From the NCBI GenBank assembly GCA_947296835.1, contig CAMYQS010000118.1, positions 1 through 5,144 of the forward strand: 5,144 bases of DNA, written 5' to 3'. Shown here in pieces: positions 1-5,144 of this stretch (the stretch's first letter is position 1; the number at the start of each line of letters is the position of its first letter). A program made the position numbers and the translations under genes. The notes beneath the pieces are model-generated. The model searched no databases, was not told where the DNA came from, and saw only the letters and a list, made by a program, of their open reading frames with translations. The stretch comes from an uncultured Atopostipes sp. (GTDB taxonomy: Bacteria; Bacillota; Bacilli; Lactobacillales; Carnobacteriaceae_A).

Positions 1-215
1 AAGACAACGTCAATACCAGATTCTTTTAATTCAGTCACAAATCCATCTTTCGCTTCTGTTAGTGATACGTGTTCCATAAACTGTAAAATACCTACGTTAA
101 TTCTATCGGTATCAGCGGATGAATCGATTTCATCACTACCACATGCTACTAAAGTTAATCCCGCTAAACCTACTGTAACTAATCCTACTAATTTCTTTGT
201 TAATGCCATTGTCAT
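1..215 (-). CDS. Second ABC substrate-binding lipoprotein, TrpX/ABC_sub_bind type (N-terminal part, cut by window edge)
   Basis: Only the first 71 codons are present; the 3' end lies before base 1. The predicted product is the extracellular, membrane-anchored ligand receptor of an ABC importer. The N terminus has a Lys-Lys pair (residues 7-8), a hydrophobic core and a lipobox L-V-A-C with the lipidated Cys at residue 25. A short polar linker leads into the mature domain, which begins VGILQFMEHVSLTEAKDGF. That segment matches the complete paralogue at 2376-3326 in 24 of 31 aligned residues, which is the basis for the family call. I chose the ATG at 215 because AGGAGG (223-228) stands 7 bases upstream; the in-frame ATG at 209 would have 13. 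Expression appears controlled by the Phe leader and terminator at 293-548. Whether permease and ATPase genes follow beyond the edge cannot be seen. The ligand is inferred, not shown. Confidence 0.9.
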   Translation of the reverse strand, partial: MTMALTKKLVGLVTVGLAGLTLVACGSDEIDSSADTDRINVGILQFMEHVSLTEAKDGFVTELKESGIDVV

Positions 216-253
216 TTTCTTTTCCTCCTAATTGGTGTCTTGCAGTTTGATTG

Positions 254-273
254 CACTCGTAAATAGGCGAGTG
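254..273 (-). other. Short hairpin in the 5' untranslated region of the second binding protein
   Basis: CACTCG (254-259) and CGAGTG (268-273) form a perfect 6-bp stem with an 8-base loop, between the attenuator terminator and the ribosome binding site at 223-228. No T-run follows on either strand, so it is not an intrinsic terminator. It might protect or process the 5' end of the read-through mRNA. The arms resemble part of the HrcA operator, but the match is too poor to call. Confidence 0.4.
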
Positions 274-292
274 TTGTAAAAAAATAATAGCT

Positions 293-335
293 AAAATAAA
301 AAACACCACTTCAGATAAAATCATCTAAAGTGGTG
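293..335 (-). terminator. Intrinsic terminator of the Phe attenuator
   Basis: On the minus strand CACCACTT (328-335) pairs with AAGTGGTG (304-311), an 8-bp stem. After one mismatch it continues as AGAT/ATCT (323-326 with 313-316) around a 6-base loop. TTTTTTATTTT (303 to 293) follows at once. It lies between the leader ORF and the binding protein start at 215, so it must be read through for that gene to be expressed. Its 5' arm can instead pair with an upstream segment (see 323-485), as expected of a regulated terminator. Confidence 0.88.
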
Positions 336-485
336 CGTTAAAAATTCTTTATTTGGCTTATCCGCTTTAGATTTTTTACATCTATGCAGCGGTTAGTGCA
401 GCTTTAAAAGCTTTAGCTTCATAGATACAAACTCAAATGTTTTGTTTGTGTTTGCATCCATGAGTGTTGAACATGTCCACAAACA
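323..485 (-). promoter_or_regulatory. Alternative RNA pairings of a predicted phenylalanine attenuator
   Basis: Between the leader stop codon and the terminator there is a ladder of mutually exclusive complementary segments (plus coordinates). P (478-485) pairs with Q (443-450), 8 bp. Q (444-449) pairs with R (427-432), 6 bp and weak. A (420-426, ATCTATG in the RNA sense) pairs with B (380-386, CATAGAT), 7 bp. B with flanks (380-392) pairs with C (362-372), 10 bp around a 7-base loop. C (365-372, ATCTAAAG) pairs with D (323-330, CTTTAGAT), 8 bp, and D is the 5' arm of the terminator. Thus A:B favours C:D (antitermination), while B:C frees the terminator. The complementarities are read directly; the switching order is inference. 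No T-box consensus (AGGGTGGNACCGCG) is present in 216-645. Confidence 0.65.
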
Positions 486-548
486 CTATCTAAAAAAGCT
501 AAAGAAAAATAGGTTTTTTGAATTTATTTTATTGGTTTGCTTTGACAT
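486..548 (-). CDS. Phenylalanine-rich leader peptide (20 residues)
   Basis: This short ORF reads MSKQTNKINSKNLFFFSFFR and ends in TAG. It has a good ribosome binding site, AGGAG (557-561), 8 bases before the ATG, and a promoter candidate just upstream. Five of the six codons 14-19 are Phe (TTT TTC TTT AGC TTT TTT), next to the stop. This is the architecture of leader peptides in ribosome-mediated attenuation, as in the enteric pheA leader PheL, where ribosomes stall on Phe codons when charged tRNA-Phe is scarce. The stop codon directly abuts the first arm (478-485) of a downstream hairpin series ending in a terminator. The peptide itself probably has no function beyond being translated. Chance is possible because Phe codons are T-rich, but start site, position and downstream structures agree. 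Confidence 0.75.
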   Translation of the reverse strand: MSKQTNKINSKNLFFFSFFR

Positions 549-578
549 ATCTTTCACTCCTAAAAACTGATTAAAATA

Positions 579-607
579 AGTCTATACTAAATATATTGTG
601 TTGTAAA
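579..607 (-). promoter_or_regulatory. Candidate sigma-70-type promoter for the leader and second binding protein
   Basis: On the minus strand TTTACA (602-607) is a -35-like hexamer (5 of 6 to TTGACA). At 17 bases it is followed by TAGACT (579-584, 4 of 6 to TATAAT); TATAGA (581-586) is an alternative at 15 bases. Transcription would start near 572, leaving about ten bases before the leader ribosome binding site at 557-561. The -10 is weak, but no better pair lies between the ATPase gene and the leader ORF. Confidence 0.5.
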
Positions 608-645
608 GAGATAACTCATTTTATTCTAATTTAATTCATGATCCC

Positions 646-1452
646 TTAACCTAAAAGCATCGCATCTTCAGTTGCTGCTTTTCCACTTTTCTCTTTAAAT
701 AGAGCGAGTAGATCAGGTACCGTTAATCTATCCTTTTCTTCACCAGAAACATCCACCACAATTCGACCATTATCCATCATGATTAGACGGTTTCCGAAAT
801 CGAGTGCTTGATCCATACTATGTGTAATCATTAATGTCGTGATGTCTTTTTCGTTAACCAATTTATTCGTTAAATTCAAGACCATCTCACTTGTTTTAGG
901 GTCTAAAGCCGCTGTATGTTCATCCAGTAGTAATAATTTGGGTGTTACGATAGTTGCCATTAGTAAAGTTAAGGCTTGGCGTTGTCCACCTGATAGGAGA
1001 CCAACATCCATTTTTAATCGATTTTCTAAGTTTAAATCGAGTTGTTGTAATTCTGTTTGAAACAAGTCACGTTGATTTCTCTTAATTCCATAACCGAGAC
1101 CACGTTTTTTACCGCGTTTTAATGCAAGAGCTAAATTTTCTTCAATAGTAAGACGAGAAGCTGTTCCCATTCTTGCATCTTGGAATACTCGACTGATGAA
1201 GCGTGCACGTTTATACGTATCTTCTTTTGTTATATCCTGTCCATCAAGTAAGATTTGACCTGAATCAACAGGGTAACTTCCGGAAATTGTATTCAATAGT
1301 GTTGATTTACCCGCACCATTTCCTCCAATAACTGTAATGAAATCACCCTTGTTTACTGTAAAGTCAATACCCTTAAGCACATGGTTTTCGTTGACTGTCC
1401 CAACTTCAAAACTTTTGTTTATGTTTTGTAATTCTAATGTCGCATTTGTCAT
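646..1452 (-). CDS. ABC transporter ATP-binding protein, TrpZ/LivF-like
   Basis: This 268-residue cytoplasmic ATPase energises the importer encoded upstream. All catalytic motifs are intact: Walker A GGNGAGKST (43-51), Q-loop Gln91, signature LSGGQ (153-157), Walker B LLLLDEH with Asp177 and Glu178, D-loop ALD (182-184) and the switch His211. Length is normal for a single-domain ABC subunit. I placed the start at the ATG at 1452, where AAAGGAG (1463-1469) lies 10 bases upstream and the product begins MTNATLELQNINKSF. An in-frame ATG at 1506 would add 18 residues that overlap the permease gene and do not resemble an ABC domain. The ATG follows the permease stop codon after one base, so translation is probably coupled. 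No convincing terminator follows the stop; the next signals are the leader promoter and ORF. Streptococcal relatives are called trpZ, but the substrate is unproven. Confidence 0.95.
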   Translation of the reverse strand: MTNATLELQNINKSFEVGTVNENHVLKGIDFTVNKGDFITVIGGNGAGKSTLLNTISGSYPVDSGQILLDGQDITKEDTYKRARFISRVFQDARMGTASRLTIEENLALALKRGKKRGLGYGIKRNQRDLFQTELQQLDLNLENRLKMDVGLLSGGQRQALTLLMATIVTPKLLLLDEHTAALDPKTSEMVLNLTNKLVNEKDITTLMITHSMDQALDFGNRLIMMDNGRIVVDVSGEEKDRLTVPDLLALFKEKSGKAATEDAMLLG

Positions 1453-1453
1453 C

Positions 1454-2359
1454 TTATTCCATCTCCTTTGCTTTTGGTAGGCCTTTACGTCCAAAACGAC
1501 TAGCAAACTTCTCTTGAATAATTGGTAACCTCAGAGCAAGTGTTAATAATATGGCTGAGAACAGTTTTAAATCTTGTGGATCTACACGTAATTCTAATAC
1601 GAGTAAAATAAGTAATCGATAGATAACTGAGCCGGCAACAATTGTAAGTAGTCTCTTCGCAATCGTTAAATTACGGACTAACACTTCACCTATTATGATG
1701 GATGCTAAGCCAATTACAATGGTTCCGATTCCCATACTAATATCAGAGTACCCATTATTTTGAGCTAATAGGGCACCAGCCATAGCGTTCAATCCGTTAC
1801 TTAACATGTAACCCATTAAACGAGTTAAATTTGTACGAATTCCGTTCGCTTGGCTCATTTCATTATTGTCACCTGTAGCACGAATCGCTAACCCTATTTC
1901 AGTGTTAAAAAATAAATGTAAGAATAAGATAACCGCAGAAACTGTAAGAGCACCAACTAGTAGCACTGCCATTGTTTTGCTCAAGCCAAATCCTTCAATC
2001 GTTCGAAAGACTGTTTGTTGTCCTAATAATGTAATATTTGCTTGGCCCATCACTCTTAAGTTAATCGAGTAGAGTCCAGTCATCGTAATAATTCCTGATA
2101 ATAGCGGCGGGATTTTCCATTTTGTTGTTAGGTATCCTGAAATAAAACCGGCGCCCATACCACCAATAATTGCGATAATAATTGATAACCAAGGCGCAAC
2201 ACCTTTGATAATCAAACTTGCTGAAATGGCTGCTCCCAATGGAAAACTACCTTCAACGGTTAAATCTGAAACATTTAAAATACGAAACGTAACGTATATC
2301 CCAATTGCTAAGATTGACCATAATAAACCTTGGGAAATACTCGACAATAATAAATCCAA
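1454..2359 (-). CDS. ABC transporter permease, TrpY/LivH-like, with TTG start
   Basis: This integral membrane subunit forms the channel that carries ligand from the binding lipoprotein into the cell. With a TTG start the product is 301 residues and begins (M)DLLLSSISQGLLWSILAIG. Numerous long hydrophobic segments are visible, and the N-terminal motif DLTVEGSFPLGA lies at 32-43. The cytoplasmic loop EIGLAIRATGDNNEMSQANGI at 154-174 is the G-A-R-A-x-G-x-N type contact loop of LivH/RbsC-like (BPD_transp_2) permeases and would dock to the ATPase. An upstream ATG at 2431 would give 325 residues, but it lies inside the binding protein gene, adds a polar Trp/Arg-rich stretch, and places AAGGAGG inside the coding region. 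That Shine-Dalgarno (2367-2373) sits 7 bases before the TTG. The gene starts 16 bases after the binding protein stop and ends one base before the ATPase start. Confidence 0.93.
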   Translation of the reverse strand: MDLLLSSISQGLLWSILAIGIYVTFRILNVSDLTVEGSFPLGAAISASLIIKGVAPWLSIIIAIIGGMGAGFISGYLTTKWKIPPLLSGIITMTGLYSINLRVMGQANITLLGQQTVFRTIEGFGLSKTMAVLLVGALTVSAVILFLHLFFNTEIGLAIRATGDNNEMSQANGIRTNLTRLMGYMLSNGLNAMAGALLAQNNGYSDISMGIGTIVIGLASIIIGEVLVRNLTIAKRLLTIVAGSVIYRLLILLVLELRVDPQDLKLFSAILLTLALRLPIIQEKFASRFGRKGLPKAKEME

Positions 2360-2366
2360 TTTACTT

Positions 2367-2373
2367 CCTCCTT
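2367..2373 (-). promoter_or_regulatory. Ribosome binding site that fixes the permease TTG start
   Basis: A full AAGGAGG on the minus strand lies in the 16-base gap between the binding protein stop codon (2376-2378) and the TTG at 2357-2359, with a 7-base spacer. No comparable site precedes the ATG at 2431. The strong Shine-Dalgarno probably compensates for the weak start codon and may help set permease level relative to the binding protein. Confidence 0.85.
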
Positions 2374-2375
2374 GT

Positions 2376-3326
2376 TTAATCCAACGAAATACTCTCTGGA
2401 TCAATCCCAATAGCGTCTGCCATATCTTCATTTACTGCCAATTCTAAATTGTCTGAAAACTCAACAGGAAGTTCAGCAGGTGATTGTCCATTTTGTAAAA
2501 TCTCAATAGCCATCCTTGCCGTTTGACGACCGAGTTCTTCATAACTAATCCCGTATGTTGCTAACGCACCACCGTCAACTTGGTTAGAATCTCCACCAAC
2601 GACAGGTAACTTGTATTCTTTAGCTACTTCACCAACTGTTGCGATTGTACTTGCAATCGTATTGTCAGTAGGGATGTATAGACCATCAATTTTTGGTGCT
2701 AAGCTAGTTACAACTTGCTGCACATCATTTGTCGAACTGACGGTAGAGACTTCAACCTTAATTCCAGCTGCTTCTAAAGCGTTAATCGCTAAATTTGCTT
2801 GAATTTGAGAATTTGGCTCGCTAGATGAATAGATAATCCCAATTGTATCTGCATCAGGAACAATTGACAACAATAATGCAATCTGCTCATCAATTGGCAC
2901 CATGTCGCTTGTACCTGTAAGGTTTCTACCGGGTACTTCGTTCGAGTCAGCTAAACCTGCATCAACAGCATCAGTTACCGCAGTAAATAAAATGGGTTTT
3001 TCTTGTTCAACTGTTGCTAAAGCTTGGGCTGCTGGAGTTGCAATAGCTAACATTAAATCTGTATTACTTGAAAGCTGTTCACTCATACTTTGTAAATTTG
3101 ATTGATCACCTTGACCATTCATGACTTCAAACTCAATATCTAATCCAGATTCTTCTAGCTCAGCTATGAAACCATCTTTCGCTTCTGTTAGTGAATTATG
3201 TTCCATAAATTGTAAAATACCAACTGTATAGGAATTATCACCGTTCGTTGTTTGACCATCTGTTCCACATGCTACTAGTACAATACCAATTAAGACCATG
3301 AATAATACACGAATACTTTTCTTCAT
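2376..3326 (-). CDS. ABC transporter substrate-binding lipoprotein, TrpX/ABC_sub_bind family
   Basis: This is the complete 316-residue extracellular receptor of the importer. The signal peptide has basic residues 2-6, a hydrophobic core and lipobox L-V-A-C with Cys20 as the lipid anchor, followed by a polar Gly/Asn/Asp/Thr linker. The mature part begins YTVGILQFMEHNSLTEAKDGF, typical of ABC_sub_bind (COG2984) proteins, with a periplasmic-binding-protein-like two-lobe pattern, for example TIGIIYSSSEPNSQ and KLPVVGGDSNQVDGGALATYGISYEELGRQTA. The start is secure: GAGGAGG (3334-3340) lies 7 bases before the ATG. It is the first gene of the permease-ATPase operon. Streptococcal relatives are annotated TrpX, a predicted tryptophan-binding protein, but other members may take other ligands. 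The paralogue at the left edge argues for a recent duplication or a tandem second system. Confidence 0.93.
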   Translation of the reverse strand: MKKSIRVLFMVLIGIVLVACGTDGQTTNGDNSYTVGILQFMEHNSLTEAKDGFIAELEESGLDIEFEVMNGQGDQSNLQSMSEQLSSNTDLMLAIATPAAQALATVEQEKPILFTAVTDAVDAGLADSNEVPGRNLTGTSDMVPIDEQIALLLSIVPDADTIGIIYSSSEPNSQIQANLAINALEAAGIKVEVSTVSSTNDVQQVVTSLAPKIDGLYIPTDNTIASTIATVGEVAKEYKLPVVGGDSNQVDGGALATYGISYEELGRQTARMAIEILQNGQSPAELPVEFSDNLELAVNEDMADAIGIDPESISLD

Positions 3327-3437
3327 TTTATTTCCTCCTCGTTTATTTTAGTATTTCCAAATTTTTTATTGTTTTTGTCATGTTTCTTGTTCAAGAACGT
3401 TGTTCTTATAGTTTTCAACACAAAAAGGCACCTCTCC
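3327..3437 (-). other. Upstream region of the importer operon, next to the insertion sequence
   Basis: This is where the importer promoter should lie, but I find no convincing one. TATAAG (3405-3410, minus) resembles a -10 but lacks a good -35 at 16-18 bases. The strand contains overlapping palindromes, such as AAGAAC-GTT-GTTCTT. There is no Phe-rich leader and no T-box motif. A 12-codon ORF (3343-3381, minus, MTKTIKNLEILK) has no ribosome binding site and I do not call it a gene. The boundary between host DNA and the insertion sequence must fall in or near this stretch but could not be placed. Confidence 0.4.
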
Positions 3438-3488
3438 CTCTCCTTTTTTGATAAAATGAAGTCTCAAACAACCCATTCAAAAGGAGAG
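3438..3488 (+). promoter_or_regulatory. Inverted repeat masking the transposase ribosome binding site
   Basis: CTCTCCTTTT (3438-3447) and AAAAGGAGAG (3479-3488) are perfect 10-bp complements. The right arm contains the transposase Shine-Dalgarno AAGGAG (3481-3486). In any RNA that includes both arms the site would be paired. A transcript started from the extended -10 at 3449-3457 would begin near 3464 and lack the left arm, leaving the site open. IS10 and IS50 block transposase synthesis from outside transcripts by this principle. Confidence 0.6.
3449..3457 (+). promoter_or_regulatory. Candidate extended -10 promoter of the transposase gene
   Basis: TGATAAAAT fits the extended -10 form TG-N-TATAAT, with 5 of 6 matches in the hexamer. 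The sequence at the -35 position (about 3429-3434, CACCTC) is poor, which extended -10 promoters tolerate. The start point would be near 3464, giving a short leader to the ATG at 3496. A stronger promoter could also form at insertion with flanking DNA. Confidence 0.45.
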
Positions 3489-3495
3489 AAAAAAG

Positions 3496-4947
3496 ATGCC
3501 TAATCTACTTCAAATTATCATGTATTTAATTGAAAAAATCAAGTGGCAATCCAAGCTAATTAAAAAGTTAAGTGATTATATTGATTGGCTCGAGGACGAT
3601 TCAAACCGGCCAAGAAAAAATACCGATATCACTCAATTAGATTATAATAAATTGATACTTGATGATGCCCCAAAAGTCATTGAGCTTGAACAGCTCGATT
3701 ACAAACAGCTTCTTCAAGAAGCAAAAGAATCCGGTAAACCGATTAAAAAAATTCGACGTCACAAAACTTCTGCCAAAATTCCAGAACATATCTGTTGCGC
3801 TAGATGTCAGGCCCCTGCTGCTTATCTTTATAAAAACAATGGTGATGAGAACCAATATAAGTGTAAGGTCTGTTCAACATTATTTAGTGAGAAAAATCGT
3901 TTCAGAAAAGATATTATTTTAAAATGCCCACATTGTGACAGAGCTATCGATAAAATTAAACAACGCAGTCAGTTTGACATTTATAAATGTCGTAATGATG
4001 CATGTGCTTTCTACCAGCAGAATTTAGAAAGCCTTTCAGAGAAAGAACGTAAACTTTTTGAAAAAGAACCTTATCGGTTTAAACTGCGCTATATCTATCG
4101 TCAATTCCGTTTGAAATTGAATGAAATCGAAGACTATACTTTAATTGATTCTCCCGTAGACTTGGCCCGGATACATGCATCGCCTCGTTTACTAGGTGAG
4201 ATATTAACTTTTCACGTAAACTATGGGCTACCAGCTTCTAAAACGGCTGCATTGATATATGATCTGCATGGTGTAAAGGTTAGTGGCCAAACGGTTTTAA
4301 ATTACGCAGCTGCCGCAGGCGCTCAGGTTTTACCCTTTACTCAAGATTACCCTTATGAGCTTTCCGATCAAATTAGTGGTGATGAAACTTATATACGAGT
4401 TAACGGTAATTGGAACTATATCTGTTATTTTTTTGATACGGAGAAAAAGATTATTCTTTCACAACAAATTTCTGAACATCGAGACACAGAATTAGCTATT
4501 AAAGCTCTCTACGATGTGATCAAGCACTATCACCATGACTTACCCGAAGATTTTAATGTCATCGTTGATGGAAACCCAATTTATAAGCTTGCCCAACATT
4601 ATTTCGCGCAACATGACTATTTCTTCGATGTCACACAAGTGATTGGACTAACCAATGAGGATAAAGTTTCTGCTTTGTATCGTCCATTGAAACAGTCAAT
4701 TGAGCGTTTAAATAGTACATATAAAGGGCATTACAGAGGTAAGCATGGGTTTAAATCACTAAATGGTGCACGCGCTCATGTATCTTTATTTACAGCCTGT
4801 TTTAATTTTTTACGTCCTCATCAAGGCCTTAAAAATAAAGTACCAGTACCATTTCCAATAACGCTTCCTAAGGAAGCAAACATGCCTGAGAAATGGATTC
4901 ATTTACTACAATTAGCAAATGGTTATTTAGAACAAATGCCTGCATAG
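3496..4947 (+). CDS. DDE-type transposase with two N-terminal zinc ribbons, IS6/IS240-like catalytic domain
   Basis: This 483-residue protein would cut and join the element's ends. Residues 1-90 are charged and helical, probably DNA-binding or multimerising. Two zinc-ribbon-like modules follow: C101-x2-C104 with C123-x2-C126, and C144-x2-C147 with C165-x4-C170. A helical region around 240-272, including SKTAALIYDLHGVKVSGQTVLNY, looks like a helix-turn-helix. The RNase-H-like core has GDETYIRVNGNWNY (Asp296), VIVDGNP (Asp358) and KQSIERLN (Glu403), a D-61-D-44-E spacing, then YRGKHGFKSLNGA and FNFLRPH. The DETYI and GFKS-like signatures recall IS6-family transposases, which are only about 230-240 residues, so this is a much longer relative or a separate group. 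The ORF appears intact. Start: ATG with AAGGAG (3481-3486) 9 bases upstream. It diverges from the importer operon. Confidence 0.92.
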   Translation: MPNLLQIIMYLIEKIKWQSKLIKKLSDYIDWLEDDSNRPRKNTDITQLDYNKLILDDAPKVIELEQLDYKQLLQEAKESGKPIKKIRRHKTSAKIPEHICCARCQAPAAYLYKNNGDENQYKCKVCSTLFSEKNRFRKDIILKCPHCDRAIDKIKQRSQFDIYKCRNDACAFYQQNLESLSEKERKLFEKEPYRFKLRYIYRQFRLKLNEIEDYTLIDSPVDLARIHASPRLLGEILTFHVNYGLPASKTAALIYDLHGVKVSGQTVLNYAAAAGAQVLPFTQDYPYELSDQISGDETYIRVNGNWNYICYFFDTEKKIILSQQISEHRDTELAIKALYDVIKHYHHDLPEDFNVIVDGNPIYKLAQHYFAQHDYFFDVTQVIGLTNEDKVSALYRPLKQSIERLNSTYKGHYRGKHGFKSLNGARAHVSLFTACFNFLRPHQGLKNKVPVPFPITLPKEANMPEKWIHLLQLANGYLEQMPA

Positions 4948-4964
4948 CTAATTATTCAACAAAT

Positions 4965-4997
4965 CCTCTTAAAAACACTCTCAAAAGAGGCTTCTTT
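4965..4997 (+). terminator. Probable intrinsic terminator after the transposase gene
   Basis: CCTCTT (4965-4970) pairs with AAGAGG (4985-4990), a 6-bp stem with a 14-base loop, followed by CTTCTTTATT. The T-run is interrupted and the stem short, so termination may be partial. It lies 18 bases beyond the transposase stop codon, where a terminator is expected. Confidence 0.5.
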
Positions 4998-5144
4998 ATT
5001 CTGTCTTTTACCACTAATGTTCTTCTGTCGTTAGACTTTTTAACTCCGATTATTGATTTACAAAATTAAATTTCTAGAGAATGTTTCGATTCTTCTTAAA
5101 CCTTACTCTGATTTATTGTTTTTCATAGAAGTTTTGATACTTCC
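4998..5144. other. AT-rich flank with no supportable gene
   Basis: This stretch should contain the right end of the insertion sequence and the start of adjacent DNA. A minus-strand reading frame enters at the window edge and stops at 5103 after 13 codons (ending MKNNKSE). It could be the tail of a gene, but there is too little to judge. No RNA gene, strong promoter or clear terminal repeat is visible. Confidence 0.4.

Larger units (their letters stand above)
3438..4997 (+). mobile_element. Insertion sequence with one DDE transposase (ends not resolved)
   Basis: The core runs from the regulatory inverted repeat before the transposase to the terminator after it. I looked for terminal inverted repeats and target duplications and found only poor candidates: AAAAAGGCACCTCT (3422-3435) against the complement of the right side near 4986-4999 aligns only with gaps. 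The coordinates are therefore a minimum, not true ends. The single large ORF with its own control region, in the opposite orientation to the surrounding operon, supports an autonomous element. Confidence 0.6.

Noticed and set aside
250..278. HrcA/CIRCE-like operator
   Set aside because: CACTC and GAGTGC face each other with a spacing of 10 rather than 9, the outer TTAG/CTAA parts are absent, and a chaperone operator makes no sense before a transporter gene.
136..324. 62-codon minus-strand reading frame
   Set aside because: It runs through the terminator hairpin and out of frame into the signal-peptide region of the binding protein, with no ribosome binding site.
216..645. T-box riboswitch upstream of the second binding protein
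   Set aside because: The position suits a T-box, but the AGGGTGGNACCGCG consensus is missing on the minus strand, and a translated Phe leader explains the region better.
1453..1506. 18-residue N-terminal extension of the ATPase from ATG 1506
   Set aside because: It overlaps the permease gene and adds sequence atypical of ABC ATPases, while the ATG at 1452 has a good ribosome binding site.
3343..3381. 12-codon minus-strand ORF just before the first binding protein as another leader peptide
   Set aside because: It has no Shine-Dalgarno, no cluster of one amino acid's codons and no terminator after it.
5017..5034. Tiny plus-strand ORF reading MFFCR
   Set aside because: Five codons without a ribosome binding site or downstream structure; expected by chance.
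3365..5123. 12-base direct repeat TTTATTGTTTTT (3365-3376 and 5112-5123) as target-site duplication
   Set aside because: The repeat is low-complexity AT-rich DNA, and the sequences just inside it show no inverted repeats, so chance is more likely.

Overview
The window is AT-rich, with strong AGGAGG-type ribosome binding sites, tight minus-strand gene packing and lipoprotein-type binding proteins. This fits a low-GC Gram-positive (Bacillota), most likely a member of the Lactobacillales. I cannot name a genus from the sequence alone.

Layout, read along the minus strand where transport genes are concerned. (1) At 3326-646 lies a complete three-gene ABC importer operon: substrate-binding lipoprotein (2376-3326), membrane permease (1454-2359, TTG start) and ATPase (646-1452). 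It is of the TrpX/TrpY/TrpZ type (ABC_sub_bind, LivH-like permease, LivF-like ATPase). (2) Downstream, 216-645 is a non-coding regulatory block with a promoter, a 20-codon leader ORF carrying five Phe codons in six, a ladder of overlapping complementary segments and a strong intrinsic terminator. (3) This block leads into the start of a second, paralogous binding protein (215 to 1), cut by the window edge. (4) On the plus strand, 3438-4997 holds an insertion sequence with one 483-residue DDE transposase, diverging from the importer operon. (5) The last ~150 bases show no supportable gene.

How the parts may work together: the lipoprotein captures a small ligand outside the cell, two permease subunits form the channel and two ATPase subunits power import. 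The second binding protein is nearly identical in its N-terminal lobe motif. It could feed the same permease and ATPase or begin a second transporter beyond the window. Its leader looks like a classical ribosome-mediated attenuator that senses charged tRNA-Phe. That is unexpected here, because this bacterial group usually controls aromatic amino acid transporters with T-box riboswitches, and no T-box signature is visible. The ligand of at least the second binding protein may therefore be phenylalanine or a related aromatic compound rather than tryptophan.

The insertion sequence lies close upstream of the first operon and may have separated it from its original control region. Its transposase ribosome binding site is masked by an inverted repeat whose other arm lies upstream of an extended -10 promoter. 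This arrangement would prevent outside transcripts from producing transposase.
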